64,000 nucleotides of DNA from Diabrotica undecimpunctata (lineage: Eukaryota; Arthropoda; Insecta; Coleoptera; Chrysomelidae), in assembly GCF_040954645.1 (NCBI RefSeq), contig NC_092808.1, forward strand, positions 12,949,883 to 13,013,882, read 5' to 3'. Position numbers and translations under genes: made by a program. Under the pieces are notes generated by a model, which did no database searches, was not told the DNA's origin, and saw only the letters and a list, made by a program, of their open reading frames with translations. Within the stretch, counting starts at the first letter, position 1; the number at the start of each line of letters is the position of its first letter. Shown piece by piece: positions 10,923-22,515 of this stretch.

Positions 10923-11192
10923 CTAGCTAGTAGCAGCTTCGGGAGTGACGACTGCAGTCCTTTGTGGTTTATATCCTGTATTAAGATTTGGATGAAAAAC
11001 TTTATAGTACAGTAACATGAAAATTAGACCGAGAAAGAACGGAATTACGTTCAGGAGTATGATGGGTAGATAATAGACTTTTTCCCGCAATTCTTGATCG
11101 GCGCTGACGATCCAGACCACGTTGGCTATGGTGTTTTCTGCGAACAGGACGCAGTAGAAGATTACGTATTTGCAGCACGTGGGACCCTCCAC
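10923..11192 (-). CDS. XK-related (Xkr) protein, terminal coding exon
   Basis: The exon starts after an acceptor (TTTTTATAG, AG at 11194-11193) with GTG GAG GGT and runs 89 codons to a TAG stop at 10923. The protein begins VEGPTCCKYVIFYCVLFAEN, the Xkr-family pattern 'EG-x-T-x-x-K-Y-x-x-FY-x-x-x-F-x-EN' after the penultimate transmembrane helices. It has two hydrophobic segments (about residues 10-30 and 41-63) and ends the membrane part with LLYYKVFHPN, where the family has YYK-x-FHP. Xkr proteins are multi-pass plasma-membrane proteins; some members scramble phospholipids after caspase cleavage (nematode CED-8, human XKR8). The frame joins in phase 0 to the exon at 15844-16046. Which Xkr paralogue this is cannot be told from three exons. 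Confidence 0.85.
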   Translation of the reverse strand: MEGPTCCKYVIFYCVLFAENTIANVVWIVSADQELREKVYYLPIILLNVIPFFLGLIFMLLYYKVFHPNLNTGYKPQRTAVVTPEAATS

Positions 11193-12039
11193 CTATAAAA
11201 AATATATATTACATATACAAGCAAGCAATCATGTCATAACAATACTTAGCCACGAGATGAAAATATGGAGAACAATAATTCATAGATGGATAAGTAAAGA
11301 ATATATAATTTTGTCCACTTTGTATAATATAAAAATTTCCTAGGGTTTTCGTTAACGTTTCGGTTAACATTTCGAATTGCGTCTTAAAATCTTCGAAGAG
11401 AATAACCATAATCCAATTGTTTATTTACATTAGAAAATGCTGCGAAACAAAAGCAGCGCTATATTTCTTTTTATTTCTCTTTTCTCTGCCCATCTCGCAT
11501 GATTTTAAAATATTATTCGAATGAAACGATCAGAATAGGCGAGCAGAAGTTGAAAGTCAAAGGAAAATTTCGTTTGGTCTGAATTTTACCGGTAAAAGCT
11601 GTAACGGGGGTTTTTTCGGCCAAAAAAAAAAGGAAAAACGGTCTAACAGCTTAAACGCGCGCGATGACTGCTAGCAAAATGGTAACTGCTGCTTCAACGA
11701 CCCCCACCCCAACGCACCCCGCTCAGACCGTCTCTGCGCATACTGAGAGTATAAAAGCAGGTACAAAGGGTAAGACCGGTCGTCACTCGACACTGAGGAG
11801 TAGGCAGATTGAGACCTCAGTGCCGTTTGACGGTTCTTGTATTTATACAGAACATGATACTGATACGTCACGGGAGAGAGCAATAGGCAGATGATCGTCT
11901 TCTTGATAATAGATCCAAAATGAGTGCCGAAACGTCGAGTATTAAATTCTCAACGTGATTCTTCCCGAGGACTTAGTAATTTTCATATATACATAATTTT
12001 CAAGCAGCTACAATAAACGGTTTCGTCGTAATCGCCAAA

Positions 12040-14875
12040 TAATGAAGGTAAAAAAAAGTTCCCGGAAAATCCCGTTCCACAGTTTTTAGAACAAACGTTG
12101 TCAGAAAAGGAGATAGAATGTTGAAGATGACGAGCAACCTGGATGGCCTGTGACATCAAAAAGTGTCTTGACCGTTCAAAAAAGTAATCGAAAAGACCGT
12201 CGATTAACATACATCGATCAGAACATGCATCATAAATATTTGCTCTGACACTCTTTTAAATGCATCGAAAAGGAATCAGACGTCTTGTCATGGGTCATAA
12301 CTTGTGATAAATCATGTATTTTTAAATATAAAACATAAATCGAGTGGTAATCCACGCAGTGGACGACTTTAAATTCTCCGGAATTAAAAAAAAGCGAGTC
12401 CAAATTCAAGACGATGTTGATTGTTTTCTTCAATATACCGTAGTTCACATGAAATGGTACCATAAGGTCAGACAGTTAATCAATATTACTATTTAAAGGT
12501 TTTACGAAGACCTCAAGAAAAGGTTTGAAAAGGGACGTCCGAAATGTGGAAATAGATAGCCTGGATCCTTCATCACCACAACGCGATAGCTTACAACGCG
12601 TACTCGGTCAATGACTATTTGGTACAGGCCACAATCATAGAGGAGCCGCTCTATTTGCCAGATTTGCACCCTCCCCCTTCTACCTGTTCCTAGAAATAAA
12701 ATCGTGCTTGAAAGGAACCCGCCACGTCTCATTAGAGAAAGTACAGTACGCTCACGATTATCCGAGTTAATTGGGACCGCGCATACCTTGAATACCGAAA
12801 TACTCGGATAACGCCGAGATCGGGTATTTGCTTAAAATAAACGAAAAATTTAAAGTTATGACGTATGATATTAGTTTATTATGTACAATTGAAGTATGTG
12901 AACCTGTATACAGAGTACATAGTTAAAATATACAGATAGAATAACATTTACGTACTGGATCATCTTCATGTTTTAAAAAAGTCTTCTGCGTCAACTTCTG
13001 GCCTCCTTTTGACGCTGCGATGTTGCGATAATGCCAAAGATGAAGGACATCGGTAGGGGTTGACTTTCTGTTGCTCAATGTAGGCGAGGGCAGCTCCAAT
13101 CACCTTCAATCCTTCGTAGATATTTTCTCGATTATCTCATCTGTGTCATGCTCAGTGACATTATGTGGGTTGATAACCATGTCGGCGATTGCATCACCAG
13201 TCAGTTCCATTAGCTGATCTTGCATAATCCACTCGTTGACATCTTCATCATTTATCGGCAGTTCAGTTGGTAACTGATTAGCGAGGTCTACTATTTCAGC
13301 AATACAGTTATTGTTATCTTTTCCATTACTTGTCGCTTCAATTTAAAAAAGCTTTCGCCATGACTTTTACAAAGTTGTTACTGTCACATCATCCCACGCT
13401 GAAGCTATACAGTAAGACACATCCCTAACAGTGATCTTTTTAAGGGCTGCTGTCACAGTCATTCCCTCATCCAGCCAGGTCAACAACACTTGGAGAAGCA
13501 TTCTATGATAGTTTCGTTTCATAGCCTCTAAAATTCCTTGGTCCAGAGGTTAAATGAGAATGTAACGTTTGGTGGCAATAAAACAGTTTTAGTGTCTTTA
13601 ATTTCACCGCTAGCCAACGAACATCCATCTGGATCAAATGGTACGTTGTTCAAAAGAAGAATAGCTTTTCTTGGTAGGTTTTTCTTTAAGTAGGCCTCAA
13701 CAATGCAAACGAACTCGTCAAAAAACCAATCCTAAAAATTTGGCAATCCATCCACGCACTACGTTAATTCCTGTAGATGGTGGGTAGGCAGTTTACTTAA
13801 ATATTTTTAAAAGCCCTTGGATTCTTCAATTTTCCAATGGTCGTAATTTTAAGGATCCAGAAGGGTTGCTATACATCAAAAGAGTTACTCGTTCTTTGCG
13901 TTTTTTGTATCCACGCGCAGTTTTTTTACTTTGAGCTGCCAGTGTTTTGGTTGGAAGCATTCTGAAATTGAGACACGTTTCGTCACAATTGAAGATTTGG
14001 CCCTCAATTTTAAATTAAACGACTTAATTTCAGCTGAATCGGCCGAAACTTTTTCACCCGAAATATTCAGTTGTCGGATGCCATACCTCTTCTTCCATCT
14101 GTCGAACCAACCATCACTTGCAGTAAAATTTTCCTCTCCATCCTTAAACCGTTTGCGAAGTTCGACAGCCTTAACTTGAAGCATGGGGCCGTTAATTGGA
14201 CTTCCCAACCCTCGAAGATTAAAAAACACTAAAAATAAGGCCTTAGAAGTCGGTTCGTATTCTCCTTTCCTCATAATTTTCCGCAACAAATCACTTCCAC
14301 TACTCACACTTTTATTAACCCATTGTTCAATATCTTTTTGTTTACGTCTCCAATCTCCCACAGTCACTTCTTCGACGTCTAGATCAGCAGCAGCCTTATT
14401 TACTGACTCACCCTTATCCAAGCGTTATATAGCACTTAATTTTGTTTCTAAAGAAACCACAACTAGTTTACATTTTAAACTTATATTGCACTTCAAATTA
14501 CGTAGAAAATACACAAAGAGAAGAGATGAATGAACTTGTAAGAGCTTACAGTAGGACGAACCGAACAGCTAGCTGTTATCACTCAAACTGACGGGTAAAG
14601 GAGTGGCTGGTGAGGCGGCCAGTAGAAGCATAGTCACTGGAACAATAACACTCGCTAATGACACTTTGTTCTTTTCAATTACTACCTCGGTTAATCCAGA
14701 GGCTCGGTTAATCGGGACTCGGATAATCGAGAGTCCACTGTAAAACAAAAATTGGCGCAGCTACTCAACAGCCTATCGGAAGATGACACACACCACTGCT
14801 TCTCGCAGTGGAAGGTTTGTATGGTGTGACAGAGATGCAGAAGCAGAATATACTGAAGGTGGAAAATAAAAAATT
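12040..14875 (+). pseudogene. Mariner transposase pseudogene, split by a Tigger element
   Basis: Before 12742 the decayed translation shows VEDDEQPGWPVTSKSV (N-terminal linker), SWVITCDKS (the first catalytic D region, ITCDES in active copies), SKFKTMLIVFF, and then YSVNDYL and FYLF-x-x-KSCLKGTRHVSLEKVQ. After 14743 it resumes with KLAQLLNSLSEDDTHHCFSQ and the terminal 'RCRDAEAEY' region. Several frameshifts and stops occur in both halves. The order of motifs is that of a full mariner (DD34D-type) protein of about 340 residues. The interruption is exactly at the TA duplicated by the Tigger element. Confidence 0.75.
12744..14740 (-). mobile_element. Tigger/pogo-family DNA transposon (about 2.0 kb)
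   Basis: The left end CAGTACGCTCACGATTATCC and the reverse of the right end CAGTGGACTCTCGATTATCC are the pogo/Tigger-type terminal repeats, each flanked by TA (12742-12743, 14741-14742). The minus-strand frame 14421-13885 encodes a psq-like N-terminus and a CENP-B-type HTH domain, ending in TASDGWFDRWKKRYGIRQLN and ISGEKVSADSAE. The rest (13885 to about 12990) is frameshifted but shows DEFV, LPRKAILLLNNVPFDPDG and LLPPNV. The box is usually LLLDNAPSHP, so the second catalytic Asp is replaced by Asn. The copy is inactive. It inserted into a mariner gene inside the Xkr intron. Confidence 0.85.
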
Positions 14876-15843
14876 GCTAAATAAACATATACCAATGTTC
14901 TCGGAACTTTATTGCCAGGATATTTACTGTGAGGTGTTGTTTTCACGTACAATGTGAGATTTGATCTCAAGTTTAGTTTTAATGCTACGTTTTCGGAAAA
15001 ATAATGTTTAACCGATCATGTATGTGTATGTATATATGTCTGTATATATGTATGGCTCTTATTTATGAATGAGAATATGAAGAAATAAGTATATAAATAA
15101 CTAAATCAAAAGTTATCCTAAAATAGTGTCAGAAGAAAAATAGTGTAACGAAACATCGTACCTCCGACGGATCACGTGTCACAATTCTCGAAGGATGACC
15201 ACACAATATACGATAGCCGGCGTTATCAATAGCTGCCCGTCGCCTTCAAGAACATAGAACAAAGATGGGCTGATCGAGAAGATTCTCTAGTAAATAGTTT
15301 CGGTATATACATGTAGTGCTCTTATGAGTGAGTTTATTCGATAAGATAATATCGCGCTGTAAGCTTATAAATAAATAGTTTTAAATAAATTAGAACCGCT
15401 CGTTTTATTATATTGGGAAAACAAGAGATAATACGGAAGACTACTAATGTGAAGGTCAGACGACCCAAAAAAATTGCAAGCCTCATTTGAATGAATGTAG
15501 CAAGAGATAGAAAAAAATGGAAGACATAAGAACAGCCTTGCATGCAATACTGGACAAATTAATATGCAATAGAAAAACAGATACATAATTAGTTGCGGCT
15601 GAATAGGGTCGGTCGATGGATGCATGTTGGAAGATATGACCTCATGGTTGGATATTGTTTTTATACAGAGTTACCATATAATCTAAAGATAATGGTTAAG
15701 AAAAAGTTTCAAAACAGAAATTCTGGAAGTATATCCCGACAAGGATTAACTTCCTTGAACATGTATTGAACAATAATGTTCATAATCTATAGATTTCAAC
15801 AAGTAATCTTGTATGTACTAATAGGATCTTTGATATTACTTAC

Positions 15844-16046
15844 CAAAACGACGTGTGTAAATATATAGACGGCGCCTAAAATACAGTAGAACAGAAAGTC
15901 GTACAGGGAGTTGTGATTGCAAAAATTGTTTTTAGCGCTGGTACACGCCAACCACAGCGTCATCACAAACCAGTGTCCTATAATAATCAAAATGGTCTCC
16001 GTGGGGTATATCGAGGCTATCACACTGATACAAAGGATTCTTGACA
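15844..16046 (-). CDS. XK-related (Xkr) protein, penultimate exon
   Basis: The acceptor TTTTTGTTTCAG precedes 16046 and the donor GTAAGT follows 15844. The exon is 203 bp: two bases complete a split codon, then 67 codons in frame, ending in phase 0. The protein starts SRILCISVIASIYPTETILI and continues with GHWFVMTLWLA, matching the Xkr pattern 'SR-x-L-x-L-x-x-F-x-S ... HW-x-VM-x-x-W'. It ends with a second hydrophobic segment, FYCILGAVYIFTHVVL, where the family has F-N-x-x-LG-x-x-Y-I-F. Two membrane helices are likely (about residues 4-34 and 49-66). It joins 61930-62085 upstream (G+TG gives Val) and 11192 downstream without a frame break. Confidence 0.9.
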
Positions 16047-16237
16047 CTGAAACAAAAAGATTTTATTAAAACACATGTTCTACAGCTAAAGAAGTCAATA
16101 GCCTTCTTTTGTGAGTGTAACAACACTTCAGTGGGAGACTTAAACCACATATTTTTCGAGTATGGGCTCAGTTAAAGAGTTATTATAAAAATTGTATAAA
16201 CTAAACATTGCGGGTTAATTTAATATATCTTGTTTAA

Positions 16238-18665
16238 TTGTCTCATTCAACAAAATCAGTTGATGAGACAATAGTGATGAGTATAAGGATGGTCCAGGAA
16301 AGTCGCCAAACCAACTCTTGGTGGTGCACTGAATTGGAACACCTTATGAAGATAGCAAGAACAGCTTTTAATAGAGCAAAACGCACCAAACCCAAAAAGG
16401 ATTGGGATTCTTATCAATACAATCTCAGAGGGTTTAAAAAAGTCTGCAGACAAAGACAAAAAGCTGCTTGGAGAACCTTCTGTGAGGAAATTGAAGATTT
16501 CCCGCAGGTCTCCAGGCTACAAAAAGCGCTTTCAAAGGACCCACATCGGTGGGTAACCTACTACGGTGGGTACTGGATATCCTTCTGCCGCACCTCGTGG
16601 AAATATTAAGAGCCTTTTTGGCTCCAAGATATATTCCTAGGAAGTGGGGAGAGGTACGTGTGGTCTTCATACCAAAACCAGGTAGGATGGACTACACCCT
16701 ACCAAAGGCTTTCCGACCAATTAGCCTAACATCCTTTCTGTTGAAAACGATGGAAAGGCTATGCGAGAAGTACATAAGGGATGAAGTTCTGCTCCATAAC
16801 CCACTTCACCCAAATCAGCATGCATATACTTCGGGAAGATCTGCCGATTCTGCACCGCAGAGATAAAGGGAAGAATTGAAAGATAGCTGGATAATAAAGA
16901 ATCCACCCTGGGTATATTCATAGACATTGACGGAGCGTTTGATAAACCCACATTCCCAACCATCACGCAACAGCTCAACGTCAGGAATGTTCCCCTGGCC
17001 GTAAGCGAATGGATATTCAGTATGCTCTCTAATAGAGCAATAAGCATAAATGTAGAAGACGTTTCTGTTAGAGGCATGGTTACAAGGGGGTGTCCATAGG
17101 GAGGGGTGCTTTCACCACTCCTCTGGAACATATTTCTAGATACCCTGGTTGACCAACTCAGCAGCAACGGTTTCTACACAATAGCTTATGCAGACGATAT
17201 TGCTGTCCTGCAAAGCGGTAAGTTTGAGAACACACTATGTGAGAGATTACAAGTTGCTCTCCGACTAATAGAAACGGACGCACCTGGGGCCTTTTGCCCA
17301 GGGTGATCGCCTGGGTCTACACTGCTTTCATTAGGCCAATGCTAACTTACGGAGCTATTGCTTGGGTACCAAAAGTGCTACAGGCAACAGCGATTAACAA
17401 ACTAAACCATATTCAGCGGGTGGCTTGCATAAATATAACAGGTGCCATGAAAACAACACCAACTGCTGTAATGGAGTTGATCATTGGCATCGCGCCAATA
17501 GATATATATGTCAAAGAGGTGGCGCTAGTGACAATGATTCGACTGCGTTTAGCTGGTGCAAACCTTGATGTAGGAATGGGACAATTGAGAACTCGTTTCT
17601 AGGGGGGAGAGCTGGATGCGCTACCACTGCTACATGCAGGCTGCGACTCAATTGAACCAAAGTTTGTCTTTAACAAACCCTACAAAATCGAAACAAGACA
17701 GTATAGGGAGACAAACGTGGCAAATACCTACTGCATATACACCGATGGCTATAAAATAAAAGAAGGCTCAGGATGCGGGATATACTCCAGATCACTGAAC
17801 CTAAGAATAAAGTGGGGTATGGGCAAAAATGCCAGCGTAGTTCAGACAGAACTGACTGGTATCTCCATAGCCGCAAATGAGATAACCCAAAAAGGTATAG
17901 CAGGGAAAACTATAATGATCTGCACATATAGCAGACAACCACTAGTAACCTTGAATAGACCACGTGTCACATCAGGGTTAGTAATGGAGTGTCACGAGTC
18001 ACTAACTCAAGCTTCGGATGGTAATACCATCATCCTGAGGTGGTTTAAAGGACACAATAGGAATAAAGGCAACCGCATTGCTGACAAATTATCTAGGAAG
18101 ACGGCAGGCCTAAGACTCTTAGGACCTGGGGATCTTTTTGGTTGGTAAACTACAACAATCGCGGAAATTGTCAAATGTCACTCCCATACGCAAACCGAAA
18201 TAAGATGGGAAGAAGGGCAAGGATGTAAACTTGCACAGGGTAACACTAAGTAACCTTGAAGAGTCAGCATCAAAGAAGTACTTCGGAATGATCAGGAAAA
18301 ACCTACGTTTGACAGTTGGTTTTTTAACTGGTCATTGTCAACTAAGCAAACACCTCCACACACTGGGGCTAGCAGACATACCTCTATGTAGGAAGTGTGA
18401 ACGAGAAGACGAAACTGTAGAGCATGTCCTATATGAATGCCCGGAGTTATCGTTAATACGAGAGTACGCGTTCGGCGAATCCTGGCCCACACCTGCCCAC
18501 ATAAGAGAGATGTCTCCTGGTGATTTGTCCACCTTCCTATAAATGGCAAGATGGACAATGAGCTAGGGGTGACAGCTACCTGGGAGGATGCAGAATGGGT
18601 CAATTGTGGCCTAAGTGCTGTGAAACTTCTCGCCCTCCCTACTATACAGATACAGATACCGTGAT
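16238..18665 (+). mobile_element. LINE with reverse transcriptase, RNase H and zinc knuckle (I/R1-like)
   Basis: Several frames in one direction build an ORF2. Linker WWCTELEHLMKIARTAFNRA (16238-16540); reverse transcriptase with PRKWGEVRVVFIPKPG, FRPISLTSFLLKTMERL and, after a frameshift, GVLSPLLWNIFLD and AYADDIAVLQ (catalytic YADD); thumb RPMLTYGAIAWVP; an RNase H domain from 17717 with YCIYTDGYKIKEGSGCGIY and later HNRNKGNRIADKLSR; and the C-terminal CRKCEREDETVEHVLYECP zinc knuckle (to 18542). RNase H plus this C-x2-C-x8-H-x4-C knuckle points to the I/R1/Loa group rather than the RTE-like LINEs elsewhere in the window. An internal deletion near 17290 and many indels make it inactive. A short ATACAG repeat ends it near 18660. 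Confidence 0.85.
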
Positions 18666-18905
18666 GAGTGTGACATATTAATTGAATTTCTCACGAAAAC
18701 AAAAATAAATATTTAAGCATAAAAAGTTTAAATTTTTTTGAGGTGCTCAGGTATATTACAATACATTATTTAATTTTAATTCAGTAATATTTCATTAATA
18801 TGATCTGTGGATAATGAACACAGTTCGAAGTCAAACCTCTCTCTACACACACACATATATTTATATTAAATTTGTTCAATTTGAGATGCTTTCTATTCTC
18901 ATCTA

Positions 18906-21520
18906 CAGACTGTTTCAAGTTAAGAATTCACAACTGAACAGATAGGCCAGTGCATTTCTTACGGGCGTATGTTGCCAATAGTTCACGGGACTATGCAGGG
19001 CCGGCCGAAATAACCCATTCTTTATTTATATTCAAATTTTTATTTATATTTTCCAATGTTAATCAAATTTATTTTAAAAAGATAGGTACGTATCTATTTA
19101 ATAAGCTTAACGACTACAATTACTTATAAATATGGTTACATTTTCAGGGAAGTGATTTTAAAGATTATTAGAAAAATGTCTTTATTAGTGGTTAAAATAT
19201 TAGGTTTTACGCAATTGGTTAATTATTATGGCACAGGTAATTCTGACAGCTTAGGTGTCAACTCTCAAAATTATTTATAAAATATTACTTTCACAATAGT
19301 TAATAAATAGAAAGCAATAATAATTAAGATATTGTGCTTAAACTTCCATTATCGGGCAAGCCGGGCTAACAGGCCCTAACAGTAAACAATATTGATTACT
19401 TTATAATTGACTATTAATAGTTTTCTAATTCTCTTTATGTACTTAGTCATTCCAAACAATAGTGTCATTTGGAAAGCACATTTGGAAAGCAGACAGATTT
19501 ATGAGTTATAGATAAATGAGCGGTATGTTTTTCAAAATAGTGTAATTAGGTGAAGTGGAGATTATATGTTTGTCTGTATACATAAGCCCAAACTGCCCGA
19601 TTACGTTTTTAAATTCTTCTGCCCGGACAAGGGTTAAGGCATAACCATCGCGCACTCAAATCTCAAGTGTAAAAAATTATATTGTTAAAATGGATCCAGT
19701 TTTGCCGTTTAAAAGTGGTCAAATTTTACATCTGAGTGCTAAAAAAGTGATCTTAAACGTAGTGAGATACCACATTAATTTGCTTCGAGATGAAAGTCAA
19801 CGTATTGTATTCGACAAAGTATCCGCGATGACAGGAGTGTCAGTTCGTACGATTCAAAAAATCGTACAGGAAGACAAAGAAGGTGAGCTTTCTGAGGTAA
19901 AAACAAACAGAAAAAGAACCCGTTGCCGAAACAACTCCAGAGACTATACTTACGATGAAGGTGTTCGTATCGGCGTTCGTCGAACAGTGCATAGTTTTTT
20001 TTTTTGAAAACATTCCTCCTACTTTGAATCGTCTTCTGCCAAAAGTGAACCAAGACGAAAACTTGCCAAATTTTACCCGCAGTACAATGTACAGGTTGTT
20101 AAAAGACATGAACTTTGTTTATGCAAAACGTGATAAAAGTGCCGTGCTAATAGAACGTCCTGATATAATTGCATGGAGGCATGGATATTTAAGGGCCATT
20201 AAACAATATCGGGCTGAGGGCTATGACATTGTGTATTTGGATGAGTCATGGGTCAATGTGGGGCACTCGGTTTCCAGAGAATGGAAAGACAAAACCGTCA
20301 CCTCGGCAAGAGATGCGTTCATAAAAGGGCTAAGTACTGGACTAAAGCATCCCACTCAGCGTGGACCACGTTTCATCCTTGTCCATGCCGGAAGTGAAAA
20401 TGGTTTTGTAAACGGTGCTGAAATGTTTTTCCTTGCAAAAAAAAACAGCGCTGATTATCACGACGAAATGGACGGTCCGTGTTTTGAGAACTGGTTTGAA
20501 AACAAACTGTTGCCCAACTTAGTTCGAAAAACGGTTATTGTTATGGACAATGCTCCATATCATAGTGTAAAAACCGAGTTGTTGCCTAACCAATCGTGGA
20601 ATAAGAATAACATTATGGACTGGTTAAGACAAAAAGACATATTTTTTGAAGAAAATTATCTGAAGTGCGAGCTTTTGGAGGTAGTCGCGCAATTTAAACA
20701 AAATTTTGATAATTACAAAATTGAAGAACTTTGTAAACAACAAAATAATGTCAAAGTGCTTCGTTTGCCTCCATACCATTGCGAATTAAATCCAATTGAA
20801 ATGGTATGGAGCCAAGTAAAAAGGCATGTGGCCGTAAATAACAGCACCTTCAAAGCGAAGGATATGGAGGACCTCATAAAAAAAGCGTTTTCAAATGTTA
20901 CGTCTGATAACTGGAAAAACTATATTCAACATGTAATGACTCTGGAGAAAAAATTTTGGGAAGTGGACGGTCTAATGGAAGACGTAACTCCCATAGTTAT
21001 AGATTTATATGATAGTAGTGACAATTCCGATTTGGATATGGACGAAGAATGTACATAGTTTTTGATAATTGTAATATTGTAAATATATAAATGTCAAACT
21101 AAAAAACCAAATAATTTGTTACATTTCTATGGTTCTGTTGTATTTTTTTTAAAATATACAGAAGTTTTTATTGTTTTTTTATGTTTTTTACTGACACTAA
21201 TAATATCTACCACAATACTCACTCAATTTGTTCATTAAACAATTAAGAATATTTTTAAGAGTCTGATGATGACCTAAGCCGAAATTTAATAAATAACTGT
21301 TGTGAGAAAAAGACATGTCTTTAATTTTTATTTTTCAAAAAAACAAAAAAAATTTAAAGTTACCTAAGTGAAAAAACGTCTAATGTGCAATATAACATGC
21401 AGTTCGGCCCTGCTTTTTCGCTGCAACTCCACTACTCTCGCCTATCTCAGTCTATCGGTAGTTCTGGCATCACCGCTTCCCATAAGGCTCCTTTATGAAT
21501 TCTTAACTTGACACAGACAG
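18906..21520 (+). mobile_element. IS630/Tc1/mariner-like transposon with wide D-E spacing
   Basis: The ends CAGACTGTTTCAAGTTAAGA and, reversed from the right, CTGTCTGTGTCAAGTTAAGA (both continuing ATTCA) are 25-bp inverted repeats with three mismatches. TA flanks each (18904-18905 and 21521-21522). The 2.6-kb element encloses the transposase gene 19690-21058. Subterminal CAGGGCCG words (near 18995 and, inverted, near 21410) are a second inverted match. Confidence 0.75.
19690..21058 (+). pseudogene. DDE transposase (D-x83-E), one frameshift in an 11-T run
   Basis: The ATG at 19690 opens an HTH-bearing N-terminal part (SAMTGVSVRTIQKIVQED, residues ~45-62). The frame stops after a run of 11 T (19995-20005); removing one T joins it to the frame that continues to 21058. 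The catalytic domain has IVYLDESWVNVGHS (first D), VIVMDNAPYHS (second D) and RLPPYHCELNPIEMVW (Glu). By my count 83 residues separate the second D and the E, far more than the 34-41 of ordinary Tc1/mariner enzymes but like the D-82-E copies elsewhere in this window. The C-terminus is acidic. It would be about 455 residues if joined. The homopolymer indel could be a real mutation or an assembly error. Confidence 0.85.
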
Positions 21521-21689
21521 TAGGTGAATTACTGAACATGAATATTAGGGTTCGGATAATTATGCATTTACATACATGCATTTACATATTTTCACAACTT
21601 GTACAGGCAAATGCATATTGGGCAACAATTAAAAAAACAAAGCATTTTTTTTTGTTTTTAACATTTAACATAATTTTTTTACACGAAAT

Positions 21690-22425
21690 AACTTCGAAAT
21701 AAAATTGAATATCATTAAGCAAATAGCAGTAAACAATAAGTACAACCAACAAACAATAAACAAAATATTAATCCAAAAATTGGATAAGAAAGCCCTGAAA
21801 TTAATCTTTCCACCACGAGTGAAAAAACCCAGTGCCTTCGGCTCGATTTCATATACAGGCAAGATATCAACGAAAATATCCAAACATACCCAAAAAAGGA
21901 ATAACACCAGCTTTCAGAACAAACAACAACTTAAGCAAGTATATTAAGAACAATAAGAGACAATAAAAAGCACTTAACAGTGCTGTATACAAACTTACAA
22001 GTGAACGCCCAAAAACTTACATCGGTCAAACTGGTAGAACTTTTAACAAACGTATACCAGAACATAAAAAGGGCTTTCAATAATAGAAAAACAGATTATA
22101 CTGTTCACCCTTTGCCCTTCACCTTCTAGATCATAATCATTATTTTTATGACTAATTTCAAATTCTCCATATTCAAAATAAAGGTCTTAAGCTGTCTTTA
22201 TTAGAATCTATGGAAATTAATAGATTAAAAATACAGATATAATTCGGAATAACCAACTTTCCCTTCTCAAATTATTCAATAAAAGACTATAAAGCGTAGA
22301 CGCATAGTAAAAATACATCACTTGAGAAAGTCACTCTGTCGAAACAACTGTACTGATAATAAATTATATTAAATTTTGTGGAACTGTTGAAAAGTTTTCA
22401 GTATTTTATTGTTAGATAATATGAA
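21690..22425 (+). mobile_element. Penelope-like element (PLE) copy 1, 3' part
   Basis: The frame 21705-21947 encodes the linker after the reverse transcriptase (KQIAVNNKYNQQTINKI ... SYTGKISTKISK). After a frame change comes the GIY-YIG nuclease start KTYIGQTGRTFNKRIPEHKK with NNRKTDYTVH, then a degraded tail. PLEs end with such a GIY-YIG domain, which nicks the target DNA. The 3' noncoding end includes CACTCTGTCGAAACAACTG (about 22333). The reverse transcriptase is absent. The copy matches the one at 53525-56456 and lacks its two insertions, so it serves as their empty-site control. Confidence 0.8.
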
Positions 22426-22429
22426 TTCA

Positions 22430-22515
22430 ATCAAAAAGTATCGGTCAAATCCATCACTGATGGAAAGATTTATGTTCAACATTGGACAAATCAGGACTGA
22501 TTGGTGATGATGATA
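22430..22515 (+). mobile_element. RTE-like LINE 3' terminal scrap
   Basis: The reading KIYVQHWTNQD is the common C-terminus of RTE-like ORF2, followed by a (GAT)n tail ending near 22513. Nothing upstream remains. Confidence 0.4.

Larger units (their letters stand above)
11193..15843 (-). other. Last Xkr intron (about 4.65 kb)
   Basis: GT (15843-15842) and AG (11194-11193) bound the intron on the minus strand. It holds a mariner gene split by a Tigger element. Near 11750 there is a GC-richer stretch with a TATA-like AGTATAAAAGC and a downstream GTGCCGAAACGTCGAG word (about 11930) reminiscent of Penelope-type repeats. Intervals 11195-12040 and 14880-15843 contain no gene I recognise. Confidence 0.75.

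Noticed and set aside
15145..15470. Possible LTR (TGTAACG start, TATA-like and AATAAA words)
   Set aside because: No target duplication or matching end could be found; kept as unassigned intron sequence.
16047..16150. Extension of the 15932-16150 minus-strand frame as a longer Xkr exon
   Set aside because: The upstream part is in a different frame from the Xkr reading; the acceptor TTTCAG at 16047 and the codon split with 61930 fix the exon start.
18995..21411. CAGGGCCG inverted words as the true ends of the D-x83-E transposon
   Set aside because: Only 8 bp match and no TA flanks them; the 25-bp ends at 18906 and 21520 with TA are better supported.
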